Assembly (NCBI GenBank): GCA_030248295.1
Contig: JASANH010000781.1
Span: forward strand, 496,001-560,000
DNA length: 64,000 bases
Origin: Mesodorylaimus sp. YZB2_4
Lineage: Eukaryota > Nematoda > Enoplea > Dorylaimida > Dorylaimidae
Reading direction: 5' to 3'
A model generated the notes under the pieces. It was given only the letters and a program-made list of their open reading frames with translations, was not told the DNA's origin and ran no database searches. The position numbers and the translations under genes are program-made. Position 1 is the first letter of the stretch. Every line of letters starts with the position of its first letter. Below, in pieces: positions 54,160-64,000 of the stretch.

Positions 54160-56077
54160 CTATAGGAATAAGTACTCATGCACAAATCTTCATCGCTTAT
54201 CCTAGAAGACATGAAATATGCCTCAAATACTCCACGATTTTGTTGAATCATCGTTCGACTGCCATGTTTCAAAAGCCATGTTATGATAGGGCCTAAAATG
54301 CTTGGTCCTTGGACCATGCTCGCCTGGTTTAAGGACAAAGAAGACGAGCCTAATGTATCGTAAATGAGAAAATTGCTTTGCCGAAATCTGCAGCTGTCAT
54401 ACTGGTGAATTCACCCAAGCCCCACTGCCTAAATTTATGTCTTCTATTTTTTACCGATTCTTAAGGTATAGCTCTACATGTGGATTTAAAACATGCCACA
54501 CAGAAAGACTGGTCTGGTCTTACATACACTCGTATTGGCAGCGTGCAAATCATTTCTTCTGCAATAAGTTGCGAGTTCGAAAAGTTCGTAGCCTGCAACA
54601 GCAAACTTGTACTTTACACTGTCCACATCTTTCAAGCATCATGCTGCCACACACATCCTATCACGCGCGTGCTGCCTTTTTCAGCCCGAGTCGTACCTAC
54701 CTGCATATCAGGAGAAACTTATGGGGGGGGGGGGGGGGGGGACCGCACGGGGGGCGAATCGTCACGGGACCCTGTAAAAATAGGAGAAGGTCGCAGGGTG
54801 CCAAAGCTAGACTGGACACAAAATAGGCGACTGAACGGCCCCCTCGTTTGTGCAAAATATCGATATCCATGCAGCTACTCAAATCAGACTGCAACAGAAT
54901 TGATGACAATGATGAAAGAAGTATTACTTCTGAATACAGAAGAGATATGAAAGTTCGAACACAGTCAGACAATGTTCCAATTTTCATCGCCTATGTTAAT
55001 GTGTTGCACTAGTCTCAATTTTGCATGCATTTTGTGCCCTCATGACCATATCAGTTTCAGCAAAAGTGAGTTATCTGATTGTTGTCACTGGCCTACTTGG
55101 TCTTGAAAGAATACAATTTCGTCAGCGTGTTGGACAGGCAGTGATTGACTGTCTAACTAGCTGACGTTGAAGGCATGAGAATAAGGTATTGAAAGCGGCA
55201 GTGTCAAAAATTCAATCTTCTTCTTCCCAAAATCAAGATTTTTGTGGTTGACTCATTTTTTCAATAGCAAACGATAGCAATACCTCACAATGGACAATGA
55301 TGGAGCATCATCACCCGAAGCTGCCACAAAAATTTTGTTAGCTCCCATCAACTGGAATTCCATTTTTGAAATAAAAAAGAACATGGACCGAATTAGCAGC
55401 AGAAAGAGCTATGATAATCGAGTGAAAACTGACTTTGACCAAGTCTAGACGAGTTTGTGCTAGAACGCTTTGCTAGCTGTTCCTAAAATTTCTTGCGTTA
55501 GTTGGCGTAATTTTACTCCACATGTTGCCGAAAACACGGATAATAAATCTCGCTATTTGTTGAGATACAAAAACTTTCCGAGCAACTCTCATAAGTTCAT
55601 TGTGTAAATTCTATCCGCTAGTCTTCTACTGACGATACAAGGATTCCATATTGCCATGCTCCAAGGACGCCTGGTTTTGGCGTGTGTGAACCGACTATCA
55701 CGAAAGAAAGAAAAGCAGAATTTTTTAGAAAATTCAAATCTTGGTTGCAAATAGAACAAAGTGAGATGTTGTCACAGCGAAAATGGTCAAAACCTTACGT
55801 GGACATCGATTCTGTAGAGGGGACAGGTTGCACTTGGCGAATCGTGTTTTATTCTTCATATTCCTGGTACAGAGCACGATTACGGACCCTGGCAGATCGT
55901 GTATAGCCAAGGCAATGCACTGCAGCAGTGTTGTCGATTTGTCTCATCTGTGTGCCCTAAATGCCGGTCTTTGATTTGGCCACAGCTGCTGCTTGCAAGT
56001 ACTCTTATTTGTGGGTCTCTGCGGGTATATTAAAAGCTCCTTGCAATTTCTAAAACAAATTTCTACTGTATATTGAT
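54160..56077. other. Gene-poor interval
   Basis: A poly-G run of 19 at 54723-54741 is listed separately. The frames at 54437-54950 run through this run and are rejected. Nothing else is supported. Confidence 0.4.
54723..54741 (+). repeat. Poly-G run, 19 bases
   Basis: An unbroken run of 19 G, a likely length-variable site. Confidence 0.9.
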
Positions 56078-56377
56078 CTAACCGATACGTAATACAGGGC
56101 CCGTGATAAGTTCCCGCCTATTTTTGAACGTGTATTTCGCAATCATACGTCGCCCCCGAGTGATACGAATGATACCATTCGATTCAGCGTCTTTTTCTTT
56201 ATCAGATAAGGCTATTTTGTTTGTACTTGGACTTCTATAGAGCTGACTAAAATGGATAAAGTAGAGGACGCGCGATTTTCCTGCACCAACGGTAATATCA
56301 GCTGATTCAAATTTCAATGCTTCATGCGCCGATTGTGACAGTGCAGGAGCAAATAAGAACGTCGCGAGCTCAGTGAC
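56078..56377 (-). CDS. Candidate terminal exon (99 aa), unknown protein
   Basis: After an acceptor (gccctgccttttag) the minus strand is open for 99 codons: VTELATFLFAPALSQSAHEA, LKFESADITVGAGKSRVLYF, DKEKDAESNGIIRITRGRRM and RRELITGPVLRIG to a stop. The peptide is well-mixed and unlike chance translation. It abuts the mariner relic on the other strand, so it could be part of a gene broken by that insertion. No family recognised. Confidence 0.4.
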   Translation of the reverse strand, partial: VTELATFLFAPALSQSAHEALKFESADITVGAGKSRVLYFIHFSQLYRSPSTNKIALSDKEKDAESNGIIRITRGRRMIAKYTFKNRRELITGPVLRIG

Positions 56378-56394
56378 CTAAAAGGCAGGGCAAG

Positions 56395-57350
56395 AACCGG
56401 TCGGCTGGAAGCCATCTGCTCCTTGACGAACAGAGAAGTCATCGAAAAGCGAATTCTGCATGATTCATTGCAATTAATGCGATTAATGGCCCGATCACTT
56501 GAAATCAGTGATTTAACTGTCCGAAAACAGGTCGAGAATGAGCTAGGATACTACTCCTGCAAGACTGCGTCACGTGATCGTCTAAACCATCGGGTAAAGG
56601 CAGCTCGACAGGAAAAATTCATATTAAGTGCAAGTCCTTGCCCGCTGCTGGCCGTCACAGATCAAGTTTCTTCATTGATAAGAAAACTTCTCTGGTTGAG
56701 CAAGCTCACAATCATCAGAAAGCGTCAGAAAGGGTCTCCAGTCATCTTTAATAGCTCAATTCGTGACTTGGTTGCATTTTGCTGCATCAGTCGTGGTTTA
56801 GGTTGAAATTTGTGAAACAGGAAAAATTGGATTGGTTTTTGTCGACTGTGAAGTCGAAATCGATGCAAAAAGCTGCCAAGACTCGATTTTGAAGGCAATC
56901 GTCGATATCGTCGAACTGGTCTCGGAAATTAGTTGTGGGCGCTTAAATGGGACTGGTCACTAGCTCTTGCTGCTAAATCGACATTTGCAGAGAGCTTTTT
57001 CCAAAAGGTTGTAGAAAGCAGTTTTGGTTTTCTGATGTCCCAGATCTGAGCCCTCTCGACTCCGCAGCTGGTTTGTTCTAGAGAGAAAAATGTCCTCTAC
57101 AAGCTGCAATGGCGGAAATTCACGTAACATTGCTCTGGAAAAAGTCTAGGGTGGAAGGCAAAACTGGTAGTGACTTGACGGTAATGGTCGACAATCAGGT
57201 GCAATGTTTGAATGCTTGCAGAAAAGGTGAAAGGACATTTCGATCATCTGATGTGATTATAGTCTCACCAATTTATGTCAGGTATTGTGAAAAAAGATTT
57301 TCTATTCGGTTGGATGATTAGTGAGATATTGGATTGTAGCTGAAGGTGGG
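56395..57350 (+). pseudogene. Degraded mariner-like transposase, second copy
   Basis: On the plus strand the N-terminal DNA-binding half reads LQLMRLMARSLEISDLTVRK, VENELGYYSCKTASRDRLNH and RVKAARQEKF, matching the helix-turn-helix and following turn of mariner transposases. Later, in other frames, come a PDLSPLDSA (the PDLNPLD block with the last catalytic Asp) near 57040, and CLNACRKGERTFRS (C-terminal block) at about 57210. Stops and frame changes lie between. No intact ends were found. It differs from the relic at 25640-26621. Confidence 0.75.
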
Positions 57351-57466
57351 AACTTTTTATTCACCCTGTAATACACGCATGTGCAAATTCTTTTAAATTT
57401 TTAGCGGGTGCAAGGAGCTTATGGCGATAGTTAGCATTCGGAAATGTATACAGATACTTTAGCCCT

Positions 57467-57530
57467 GAGCGGGAGTCGAACCCGCGCCTCTGGCATTCTG
57501 ATCAGCGAGCTAACATTGCAGTAAAAGTGC
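57467..57530 (-). repeat. tRNA-like fragment (minus sense)
   Basis: The complement reads GTTAGCTCGCTGATCAGAAT then GCGCGGGTTCGACTCCCGCT, that is an A-box-like and a B-box segment at tRNA spacing. Similar minus-sense B-boxes occur at 9657, 13836 and 18941 (CGGGATTCGAACCC and variants). No complete acceptor stem, so a second tRNA-derived repeat family or relics. Confidence 0.5.
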
Positions 57531-57554
57531 AAAGCCCTCTGCCTGTATGCAAGA

Positions 57555-60500
57555 TCACATAACCGAACAAGCTGTGGCCTTGGTTTGCTGACCAGTAGCT
57601 AGGGCGAACACTTCGTAGGCTGCTTTGCATAGCAGAGGATCTTGGCGATATTCGTCAATCAATGAACGTCTGGCTTCGACTGGTTCGTGGTAGACAATTG
57701 CCAAATAATGCCATTGTCGCAAGACCTACATAAAAAAGGTTTTGTATAGGTCTGACATCAAAATTGAAAAAATTTCACTCACGTCTTCGATGAATGGTTT
57801 GTCTTGGCTATGCCTGACCTGGTTCTCCATCAATGCAATTACCCGTTCAGCCTCTTCCTCGCTTTGCAAACCAACATTTCTTAAAATCTCGTTGACGATA
57901 GTCATAGGCGCTACTTCCATGCCGGGCAATTCCGCCGCGGCTGCATAATAATATTTACCACAGCCGAGCATGGAGCGTGGATGATTGGCTGCCACATTCT
58001 TCAACACGTACAGGGCTCGGACAGATAGGACTGGCTTCTTGGAGAAATATATGGCTTCTATGCTTTTGATCAATTTAGCATCGAATAATTTGGCATTATC
58101 GGAACTGACTTTGGTCATCAGTGACAAGGCTATGGGACGCCAATCGTGGTACGTATCCGCCCGTTGCACATCGCTCTCCATATCGGCGAACATTGAAAAA
58201 TATTTGGTCACTTCTCGTTTGGCTGATGGATAGACGAATAACAAGGCTCGCATCCAACGATCGTTGGGCACCCCCCGATAATGGGATACGAATGCATCGA
58301 TGTGAGGGGCGAACTCGGTGGCGTATCGATCGGCCACTGTATCGCAGATAAATATTTCGCAGGCCTCGATCAAACCCGGCTCAGCGCAACGAGAGAAACA
58401 TTGACAATACGCCTCGCCAACGCAACTGTGGGTCACTTGGAATAGGACCTGAAGGAAAATTGGCTCTAGTTTAAGTGTGAAAAATGTGATAAGCACACGA
58501 AACGATACGTGATAAGATACCAAGCTTTTTAAATTTTCAGGAAGTGTATTGCTCAAGACCAGAATTCACCTGCTCAGGATCGGTCAATAAGATTCGAGAT
58601 CTCCCCCTGCAAATTCGGATCGGGTGCATCTGATTTATGCGAAACGTTTTTCTCCATTTAGCAACGCATGACGGATAGATTGCAGCCTATCTATTTGGCC
58701 AACCCTACCTGTAAAATCTTGGCAGCTGTTGTGACTATTGCCGCTTGGATGGGGGGGGGGTGTGGCTAGGGGAGTTGGCGGTGGGGAGGAGCCAGCACAG
58801 TATAAACAGGCCCCTGGGTGAGATCAGGGTTCTCCCTTGCTTTCGATCGCTCGATTCGTTTCCATCTAATTCTAAATTCGTCAGGAGCAACCCTGCATAT
58901 CTGCTTGATCCATTCGGCAGATCTGCGGTGTGGGCCAAGTGCCAGCCAGTGACTTCGATTAGCACACTCTCAAGGGCACTCTGCAGTCGTCGTTCTTCTT
59001 CGGCTCATACTGGAAGAGTCCATGGCAGGTGCTTATTTTGTCTGCGGGTAAGCTAGGATTGCTGAGGCATCTTCGTGCATTGTTGTGCTCGCAGAGGATC
59101 CCCTGGGGTTGAATGTGGTCTTTACCGCGCCATCGGCGGTGCAACTGCTGGCCAGCGTGGGCATCTCAGGATCGGGTGCATTGTGTTACTATTAGCGCTA
59201 CGTTATCTGCACCTACCAGTGCACCCAGTCCAAAGCCATCCAAAAATATGAGCAAGGTCATGGTAACCGAGAATGTAAGTTTTGCACTGCACTTTAGCCT
59301 GGTGCAGACTACACAAAACCTCTCCTGTGTACCTCGCACGCACCTGCCAGGCAGTGTGCAGGCCCTGCTTTGCATCTAATCACTTTGATAAGTGCATACA
59401 AGCTTATATGCTTCAAATTTCCTGATCGTAATTTTTCCTCGCTGTGCAGCATACAATAATGCAGGATGCAGGATAAGACTTACTTTCTCGAACATGTCCG
59501 GTATGTTCGGTTTGACGACGGGGTCCATCGGATGTTGTTGATAATCTTTGACTGTCTCATAAGCAGTGAACAATCCTTTCAAAATGATGGCCTGTGTCTT
59601 CCAGCTTACATTGTCCACATTGATGGTTCTCATATCAGCTATAAGCTCTTCATTAGCAGTCGGCTGCCCCAACAGTTTTGGACCGCACTGGAGACACATT
59701 GAAGTCAGTGCTGTCAGAATCTCATCAAAGTGCGCATCGGAAGCCGCCCCGCCACTTTCGCCTTCGTAATCAGCTTTGACACAAGCGGCTACTGCATCCC
59801 CTAATCGTTGACTATAAATGTCGAAACACTGAACTGCTCTCTTTCTCAATTCTATTTCGCCAGGATCGTTTAATTGATTGAGAAAATGCAGAAGGTCATC
59901 GAGGAATCGAAGTCGGATATCTTCGTTCATGCCACGAGTAGAGAAAGCTTCGGTGCCGATGTGAGTGGCCAGTGTCCCCGAGTACCGATCGAGAATGTGG
60001 AAGAACAGGGACCAGAACTCGATCCACCCATCGTAAAGGTCTTGGTCGTGCACAATCGCGACTGCATCGTCCAAATCGTTGACTGGGCGGACTGAAAAAG
60101 AATTTATTCTTATTCGAAATCAGTCTGAGATAAAATCACATTGTGATACGACCAAGTCTTCCGACCTAGTACATGGCTGAAACGTCACCCTGACCTGTGA
60201 CGCTCCCAGCTGCCGGCTCCGTGCAAAGTATCGAGCCATTCGAGCCTCTACAACATGATCTCAAGTCAAATTAGGTTTATCAGATGTGAAATATCTGTAG
60301 AGATTTTTAACCAAGCCTGACAGGCGCAGGAGGAAGGACGGGGCAAAAACTCCGACTGGAGCAAGCAAGTCTCGCGACTACCTATGGATGAAATATCAAC
60401 CTGACGATGAGAAAATGACGTCTCCCAGCCGGGGGAGATTGATTACTCTCCCCCACTCGCCATGACCTACCAGGCACGAAGGTTACAGCCCTGACATTTG

Positions 60501-61816
60501 GATTTGGTCCTGCCTAATAGTGCACGTCCAAGGCATGAAGCAATCATGTCTATGAATCTCTGCTCTTTTGGGGTTCTGTGCCTCCACAGCTGCCTAGATA
60601 TTGACATCAGGCAACTTGGGGTCACCTTAAGAGATGGCCCCTATTTGATTTCTAATCAGAAGCGCAAATCTGACTATTCCCCCTATATGAATAACGAGGA
60701 GATGGTCCCTATATTTTTCCGCAGGATTAGAGTTTTGTGATGGTGGTTCTCACACCCAGCCTTTTAAAAGTGAAAGACTACTGTATCATTGAAAGAAGTC
60801 GCTAAAATTTGTTTAGATTTCGATTGATGAGATAGTCCCTAATTTGTTTTGAAACCATGGAGAGAGTCCCCACAGCTTTTTGAGATTTCATGAAATCTAG
60901 TAACTTTTGTCAACCTTTCTATAAGTCGAAGAACATGGTTGGACAATTTCGTGATGTCCCCAATATGATACGGCCCCTAAATTAAAGGAAATCAATAATA
61001 TTAAGATGACCCTTGCTTGCATCGCCGCAGCTTCTTTTTATAGCATTGCATTTTGCGTCCCCGTTACTCACGTCTACACCTGGCCAACCACGAGGCGAAT
61101 GCACTATCGATTATTATTGCATATGCTTGCAATAACATGTCGGCCTCCAAGGACGATTCCATCAAATATTCGCCCTCGATTTCTAACAATCGCGGCCAAT
61201 TTCGTTGTTCTCTCAATTTAGCCAACAAAAATCGGAGAAAAGAATCGGTCAGAAGCGGCTTAACACTCTTAGCTTGATTTTCTGTCATTTGTTCGATCGC
61301 GCAAGCGGCAAGCAAAGTGGCTTGGTATGATTCGGCATCGAGTGCCATCCTAGCCAATTCGTCCAGTTGTTGTTTGCTCATTGAAGTCATCTCCTCGGGA
61401 TCGTCATTCAAGGCAACAAGTTTTAATTCAGTATCGACCGTTTCCACATCACTCGCTCTTTCCTTGTCCAATATCGCTACTAATCGATCGTAGAGGGGCT
61501 TTTGTTGGATTTCTACTTTGGGTGGGATGAAGACGGGGTCCAATTCAGTCAAGTCCATGGGATCATAGTCCTTAATTGAACTTTGTTTGGGTTTTTTTGG
61601 AGTATGGCGAAAAGGTTGCATTGGTCGACGTGTTGGTGTTGGTGGTGGAATCGGATTTATGACAGTAGGTTTCGAAGGCTTGAGGCCATTTTTGCTTCCA
61701 GCTGTGGCTTGTGATGGAACGGCAACGAGTCGGCCAGCAGTCGGAAGTTTCGGCAGCGCCCGATTAGCAGCCCCGCCTCGAACACGTGGAATCGCTGCTC
61801 GAGCTTTTGTATTCAT
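57555..61816 (-). CDS. Alpha-solenoid-like protein ending in a CaaX box, four exons
   Basis: On the minus strand the exons are 61816-61072, 60091-59484, 58448-57783 and 57725-57555. All phases agree and every junction has a good site (AGAC|gtgagt, GAGAAA|gtaagt, GAAGAC|gtgagt), giving 729 aa. Residues 1-90 are basic and Pro-rich (RPMQPFRHTPKKPKQSS; PPPTPTRRP). From about 100 to 720 the sequence is a run of helices (LARMALDAESYQATLLAACA; CFSRCAEPGLIEACEIFICD; KSIEAIYFSKKPVLSVRALY; VLKNVAANHPRSMLGCGKYY), as in HEAT/ARM or MIF4G-type folds. The C-terminus is TACSVM, a CaaX box with Met, the type preferred by farnesyltransferase. I cannot name the family; a transport-receptor-like or translation-factor-like solenoid are options. 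The prenyl anchor would put it on a membrane. Introns hold repeats. Confidence 0.75.
58751..58760 (+). repeat. Poly-G run, 10 bases
   Basis: Ten G in the intron between exons two and three of the CaaX gene. Confidence 0.85.
60160..60480 (+). repeat. GC-rich dispersed repeats, copies 3 and 4 (CaaX gene intron 1)
   Basis: A partial copy (60160-60240: AAGTCTTCCGACCTAG..TGGCTGAAACGTCACCC) is followed by a fuller copy (60300-60480) with CAAGCCTGACAGGCGCAGGA, GGACGGGGCAAAAACTCCGAC, TGGAGCAAGCAAGTCTCGCG, TGAAATATCAACCTGACG and CTCCCAGCCGGGGGAGATTG. The same blocks occur at 17565 and 19610. Confidence 0.6.
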
Positions 61817-63175
61817 CGCGAAACCTATAAAAAGAGAAAAGTGATCAAATGCGACAGAAAATTTGGTAGGCCGACCGTGCTGGACTTGGAAGCACTCGGT
61901 GTTTCGGTGAGCGTCAAGTATCGAGAGAGGAGCCTAGTCACAGTCGAGTTCAGAGAAAGTGAGTCTTTGTTGATACTATTGCTTAGCAATCGTATTGATC
62001 ATCTACTAGAAACCGGATAGAAGATACCAGAAAAAGGACTTGAGGACCTTTCATAAACTTGTCAATTGTCAAGTTGATGAAACATTACTCTCTGAAAATA
62101 GACTGGTTTCTTCATTGCAACTGCTACTTCAAAAGTTTTTAAATGGCCTAGTTTTGTGGTGTACGCACTGCAGGCGGGTAACTCTGGGTGAGAGCAGTTC
62201 GCTTGTTCGACGCAGCCCATAGCAGTCACTTCGGGATAGTTCCACTTGGATTTCGGAAAAGACCCAACGGGGCAGGAAATGTCGATAGTACAAAGGTGAA
62301 GCTTCTAAAGATCGTCTCAGCTTCTGCGCCTACACCTTTGAGATTTTGAGATGGTCCCTTTCAACATATGTTCAGATAGCCTGCAAATCAGTCACTGGCG
62401 ATGGCCCCTGAACCGCGGTCGCATGATGTTGGGTCATAAACCGCTGTGTGAATAAGTTTTCGCAAATCCCATATTACAGAACACGACAGCGACGAGACGA
62501 TGACTCTATTTGCGAAAATTTTGAGATGGTCCCCAGCTTCAATGGCTCAGGGGTCCTCGCGGTAACCAGGCAATCGACCGTAACGTGCTGTGCAAATATC
62601 TTCGCTCGCTGGCGCAACCGCTACTACAAGCAGGTAATCTTTGGAGATGATCCCTTATACTATATGCCAAAATATGAGATGGTCCCTAGCACAATAGTGC
62701 AGAGATGCTGCAGTGCTCACGCTAGTCAGTGAAAATGCCTCTAGCCTACCATGCGCACAGACCTTAATATAGGTACGCACTGTACATTATAATCTCTTGG
62801 TATTTATGAGATAGTCCCTACAGAGATCCTGCCGTACATAATATTCTTACTCGTAATGGCCCCCAAATATTTTGGTGCACAGCCGCTACTACAGCTGGTA
62901 ATCTTTGGAGATGATCCCTAATATGCCAAAATATGAGATGGTCCCTAGCACAATAGTGCAGAGATGCTGCAGTGCTCACGCTAGTCAGTGGAAATGCCCC
63001 TAACCTAGCAAGCGCACAGACATTCATGAGATTGTCCCCGCAGAGATACTGCTGTACCCAATATTCTTACTCGGAATGACCTCTAACAATATTTTGGCGC
63101 ACAACCGCTACTACAACAAACAGTATAACCTTTCAAAATGAACCCTATTCTGCAAAAATTCTGAGATGGTTTCTC
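60631..63175 (+). repeat. GAGATGGTCCCT motif array with a tandem repeat
   Basis: The 12-mer GAGATGGTCCCT or close variants (GAGATAGTCCCT, GAGATGATCCCT, GAGATTGTCCCC, GAGATGGCCCCT) occurs at about 60631, 60699, 60829, 62348, 62523, 62644, 62676, 62808, 62908, 62935, 63028 and 63163, all in the plus sense. From 62609 to 63180 it is carried by a tandem repeat of 225-265 bp (copies start near 62609, 62873 and 63099), sharing CCGCTACTACA, GAGATGCTGCAGTGCTCACG, CTAGTCAGTG and CATAATATTCTTACTCG. The 60.6-61.0 kb part sits in an intron of the CaaX gene, the rest between that gene and the DEG/ENaC gene. Not a known repeat to me. Confidence 0.8.
61817..62600. other. Upstream region of the CaaX gene
   Basis: This probably holds the promoter of the minus-strand gene starting at 61816. 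Apart from two copies of the GAGATGGTCCCT motif I see no exon or known element. Confidence 0.4.
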
Positions 63176-63350
63176 GCCAAGAAAGTTCAGAAAAGCGTCC
63201 TGGTTAGTTGCGAAGTATGACCATTCATACGATCCCTGACACCACGACGGTTACAGTAGAGATATCTCCCAGCAGCGGAATCTTTGCAAGTTCCACTGCA
63301 CCGCAATCACTGAACTTGCTTTTTCTTGATTGCACACAAATTACAGCCAT

Positions 63351-64000
63351 TTACACTAGCCGTCTTTTTAAAAGCGTCTTTAATTTCGTATCCATATTTC
63401 TTATTGATTTTTCTAAATTATCCATCTTATCATTTTGTATTTTTTGCTCCTGTCTCAAATATCTTTCAATCCTTTCCATCCTTTCGTACACGTCCAGTCC
63501 CCTCGTTCCTGTTATCACGTTCAATTCATAATTTATATTCGGATAATTTGGCCCATGATCCAATCGACTGTTATTTTCAAATTCTTTTAAAGCATTGTGT
63601 CTTAAATTTTTGAATTTCCGTTTAATATAAAAATTAATAGCATCAGCGAGATATCCAACTAATGCTAACCCACTGATGCCCATGTACATTCCAAATATAC
63701 CAGCCATATTCGACACAAATTGTTCCCAAGTTTGTTTGATTGTCACATTGAATTCGATATATGGCGAGACGATAGGCGTTACATAAAAATCCAATATTCT
63801 ATATTGAAAACCATACAAAACTTCCCGAGTAATATGCCATTGATAAGTGAGAAATTCGCAAGGATTATTACAATTTATAGCTTTACAATTTTCATCCACT
63901 TCAATTAAATTTACACAATTTATTTGCCACAAACTATTATTGCAATATGGTAAATAAGAATAAGCGACAAGAGGTTTCGATTTTCTAAACGGAAATGCAA
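63351..64000 (-). CDS. DEG/ENaC (amiloride-sensitive) channel, C-terminal part
   Basis: The minus strand is open from the window edge to a stop at 63351-63353, so the N-terminal part lies beyond 64000. It begins in the extracellular domain with LPYC..CVNLIEVDENCKAINC and NNPCEFLTYQ, the Cys-rich block before the second helix. A finger-to-palm region (YIEFNVTIKQTWEQFVSNMA) follows, then TM2 with GIFGMYMGISGLALVGYLAD. The GIS in TM2 is the G-x-S selectivity filter of this family. A basic cytoplasmic tail (FYIKRKFKNLRHNALKEF) and a long coiled-coil-like end (RMERIERYLRQEQKIQNDKM..NLEKSIRNMDTKLKTLLK) complete it. These are trimeric Na+ channels. The coiled coil at the end is uncommon for the family. 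Confidence 0.85.
   Translation of the reverse strand, partial: AFPFRKSKPLVAYSYLPYCNNSLWQINCVNLIEVDENCKAINCNNPCEFLTYQWHITREVLYGFQYRILDFYVTPIVSPYIEFNVTIKQTWEQFVSNMAGIFGMYMGISGLALVGYLADAINFYIKRKFKNLRHNALKEFENNSRLDHGPNYPNINYELNVITGTRGLDVYERMERIERYLRQEQKIQNDKMDNLEKSIRNMDTKLKTLLKRRLV

Noticed and set aside
54437-54950. Two frames over the 19-G run
   Set aside because: They depend on the homopolymer length and are otherwise low-quality.
1-64000. CRISPR array, prophage or operon structure
   Set aside because: Genes are spliced and of animal type; no regularly spaced identical repeats with unique spacers occur.

Overview
The window is animal nuclear DNA. Its genes have many short introns with GT..AG ends and T-rich acceptors (TTTTCAG, TTTTTAG), broken by TE-rich introns and long gene-poor spacers. 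The protein families are metazoan: Pins/LGN with TPRs and four GoLoco motifs, Ly6/quiver GPI proteins, a TIL-type inhibitor and a DEG/ENaC channel. The introns, frequent poly-C/poly-G runs, and GGCGGGAAA/TTTCCCGCC words in AT-rich sequence suggest an ecdysozoan, possibly a nematode. This placement is an inference, and the species is not identified. All splice models were read by eye from donor/acceptor sites and codon phase.

Layout. 1-2.8 kb: two candidate exons of an unknown gene, separated by a hAT-like element with a perfect 8-bp target duplication and a nested fold-back element. 5.2-13 kb (+): a 14-exon Pins/LGN gene (777 aa); its introns hold a fold-back element, a run of 25 C, a GGCGGGAAA-rich block and a diverged minisatellite with TATCGAT motifs. 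14.4-24.5 kb: four genes for secreted or GPI-anchored cysteine-rich proteins: a secreted protein (+), then on the minus strand a Ly6-like protein, a TIL-domain protein and an unknown secreted protein with a one-base frame break. 25.6-27.9 kb: a mariner relic, a broken gene and a tectonin-like protein. 32-35 kb: a small one-pass membrane protein (+) and an FkbM-like type II membrane methyltransferase (-). 40.4-42.1 kb: a low-complexity protein ending in a coiled coil (-). 51.3 kb: a single-exon Ly6/quiver-like protein (+). 56-57.4 kb: a second mariner relic. 57.6-61.8 kb: a four-exon alpha-solenoid-like protein ending in a CaaX box (-). 63.4-64 kb: the C-terminus of a DEG/ENaC channel, cut by the window edge (-).

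The rest is dominated by short mobile elements: three copies of a tRNA-derived SINE, about five copies of a second GC-rich repeat, several fold-back elements, a dispersed motif GTAAAATATGGTTTCA often found as inverted pairs, and a tandem array built around GAGATGGTCCCT.

The genes are not an operon and I see no single new pathway. Shared themes are cell-surface or secreted cysteine-rich proteins (four or five genes), membrane proteins, and cell polarity/spindle orientation (Pins). I saw no rRNA gene, intact tRNA gene or CRISPR array.
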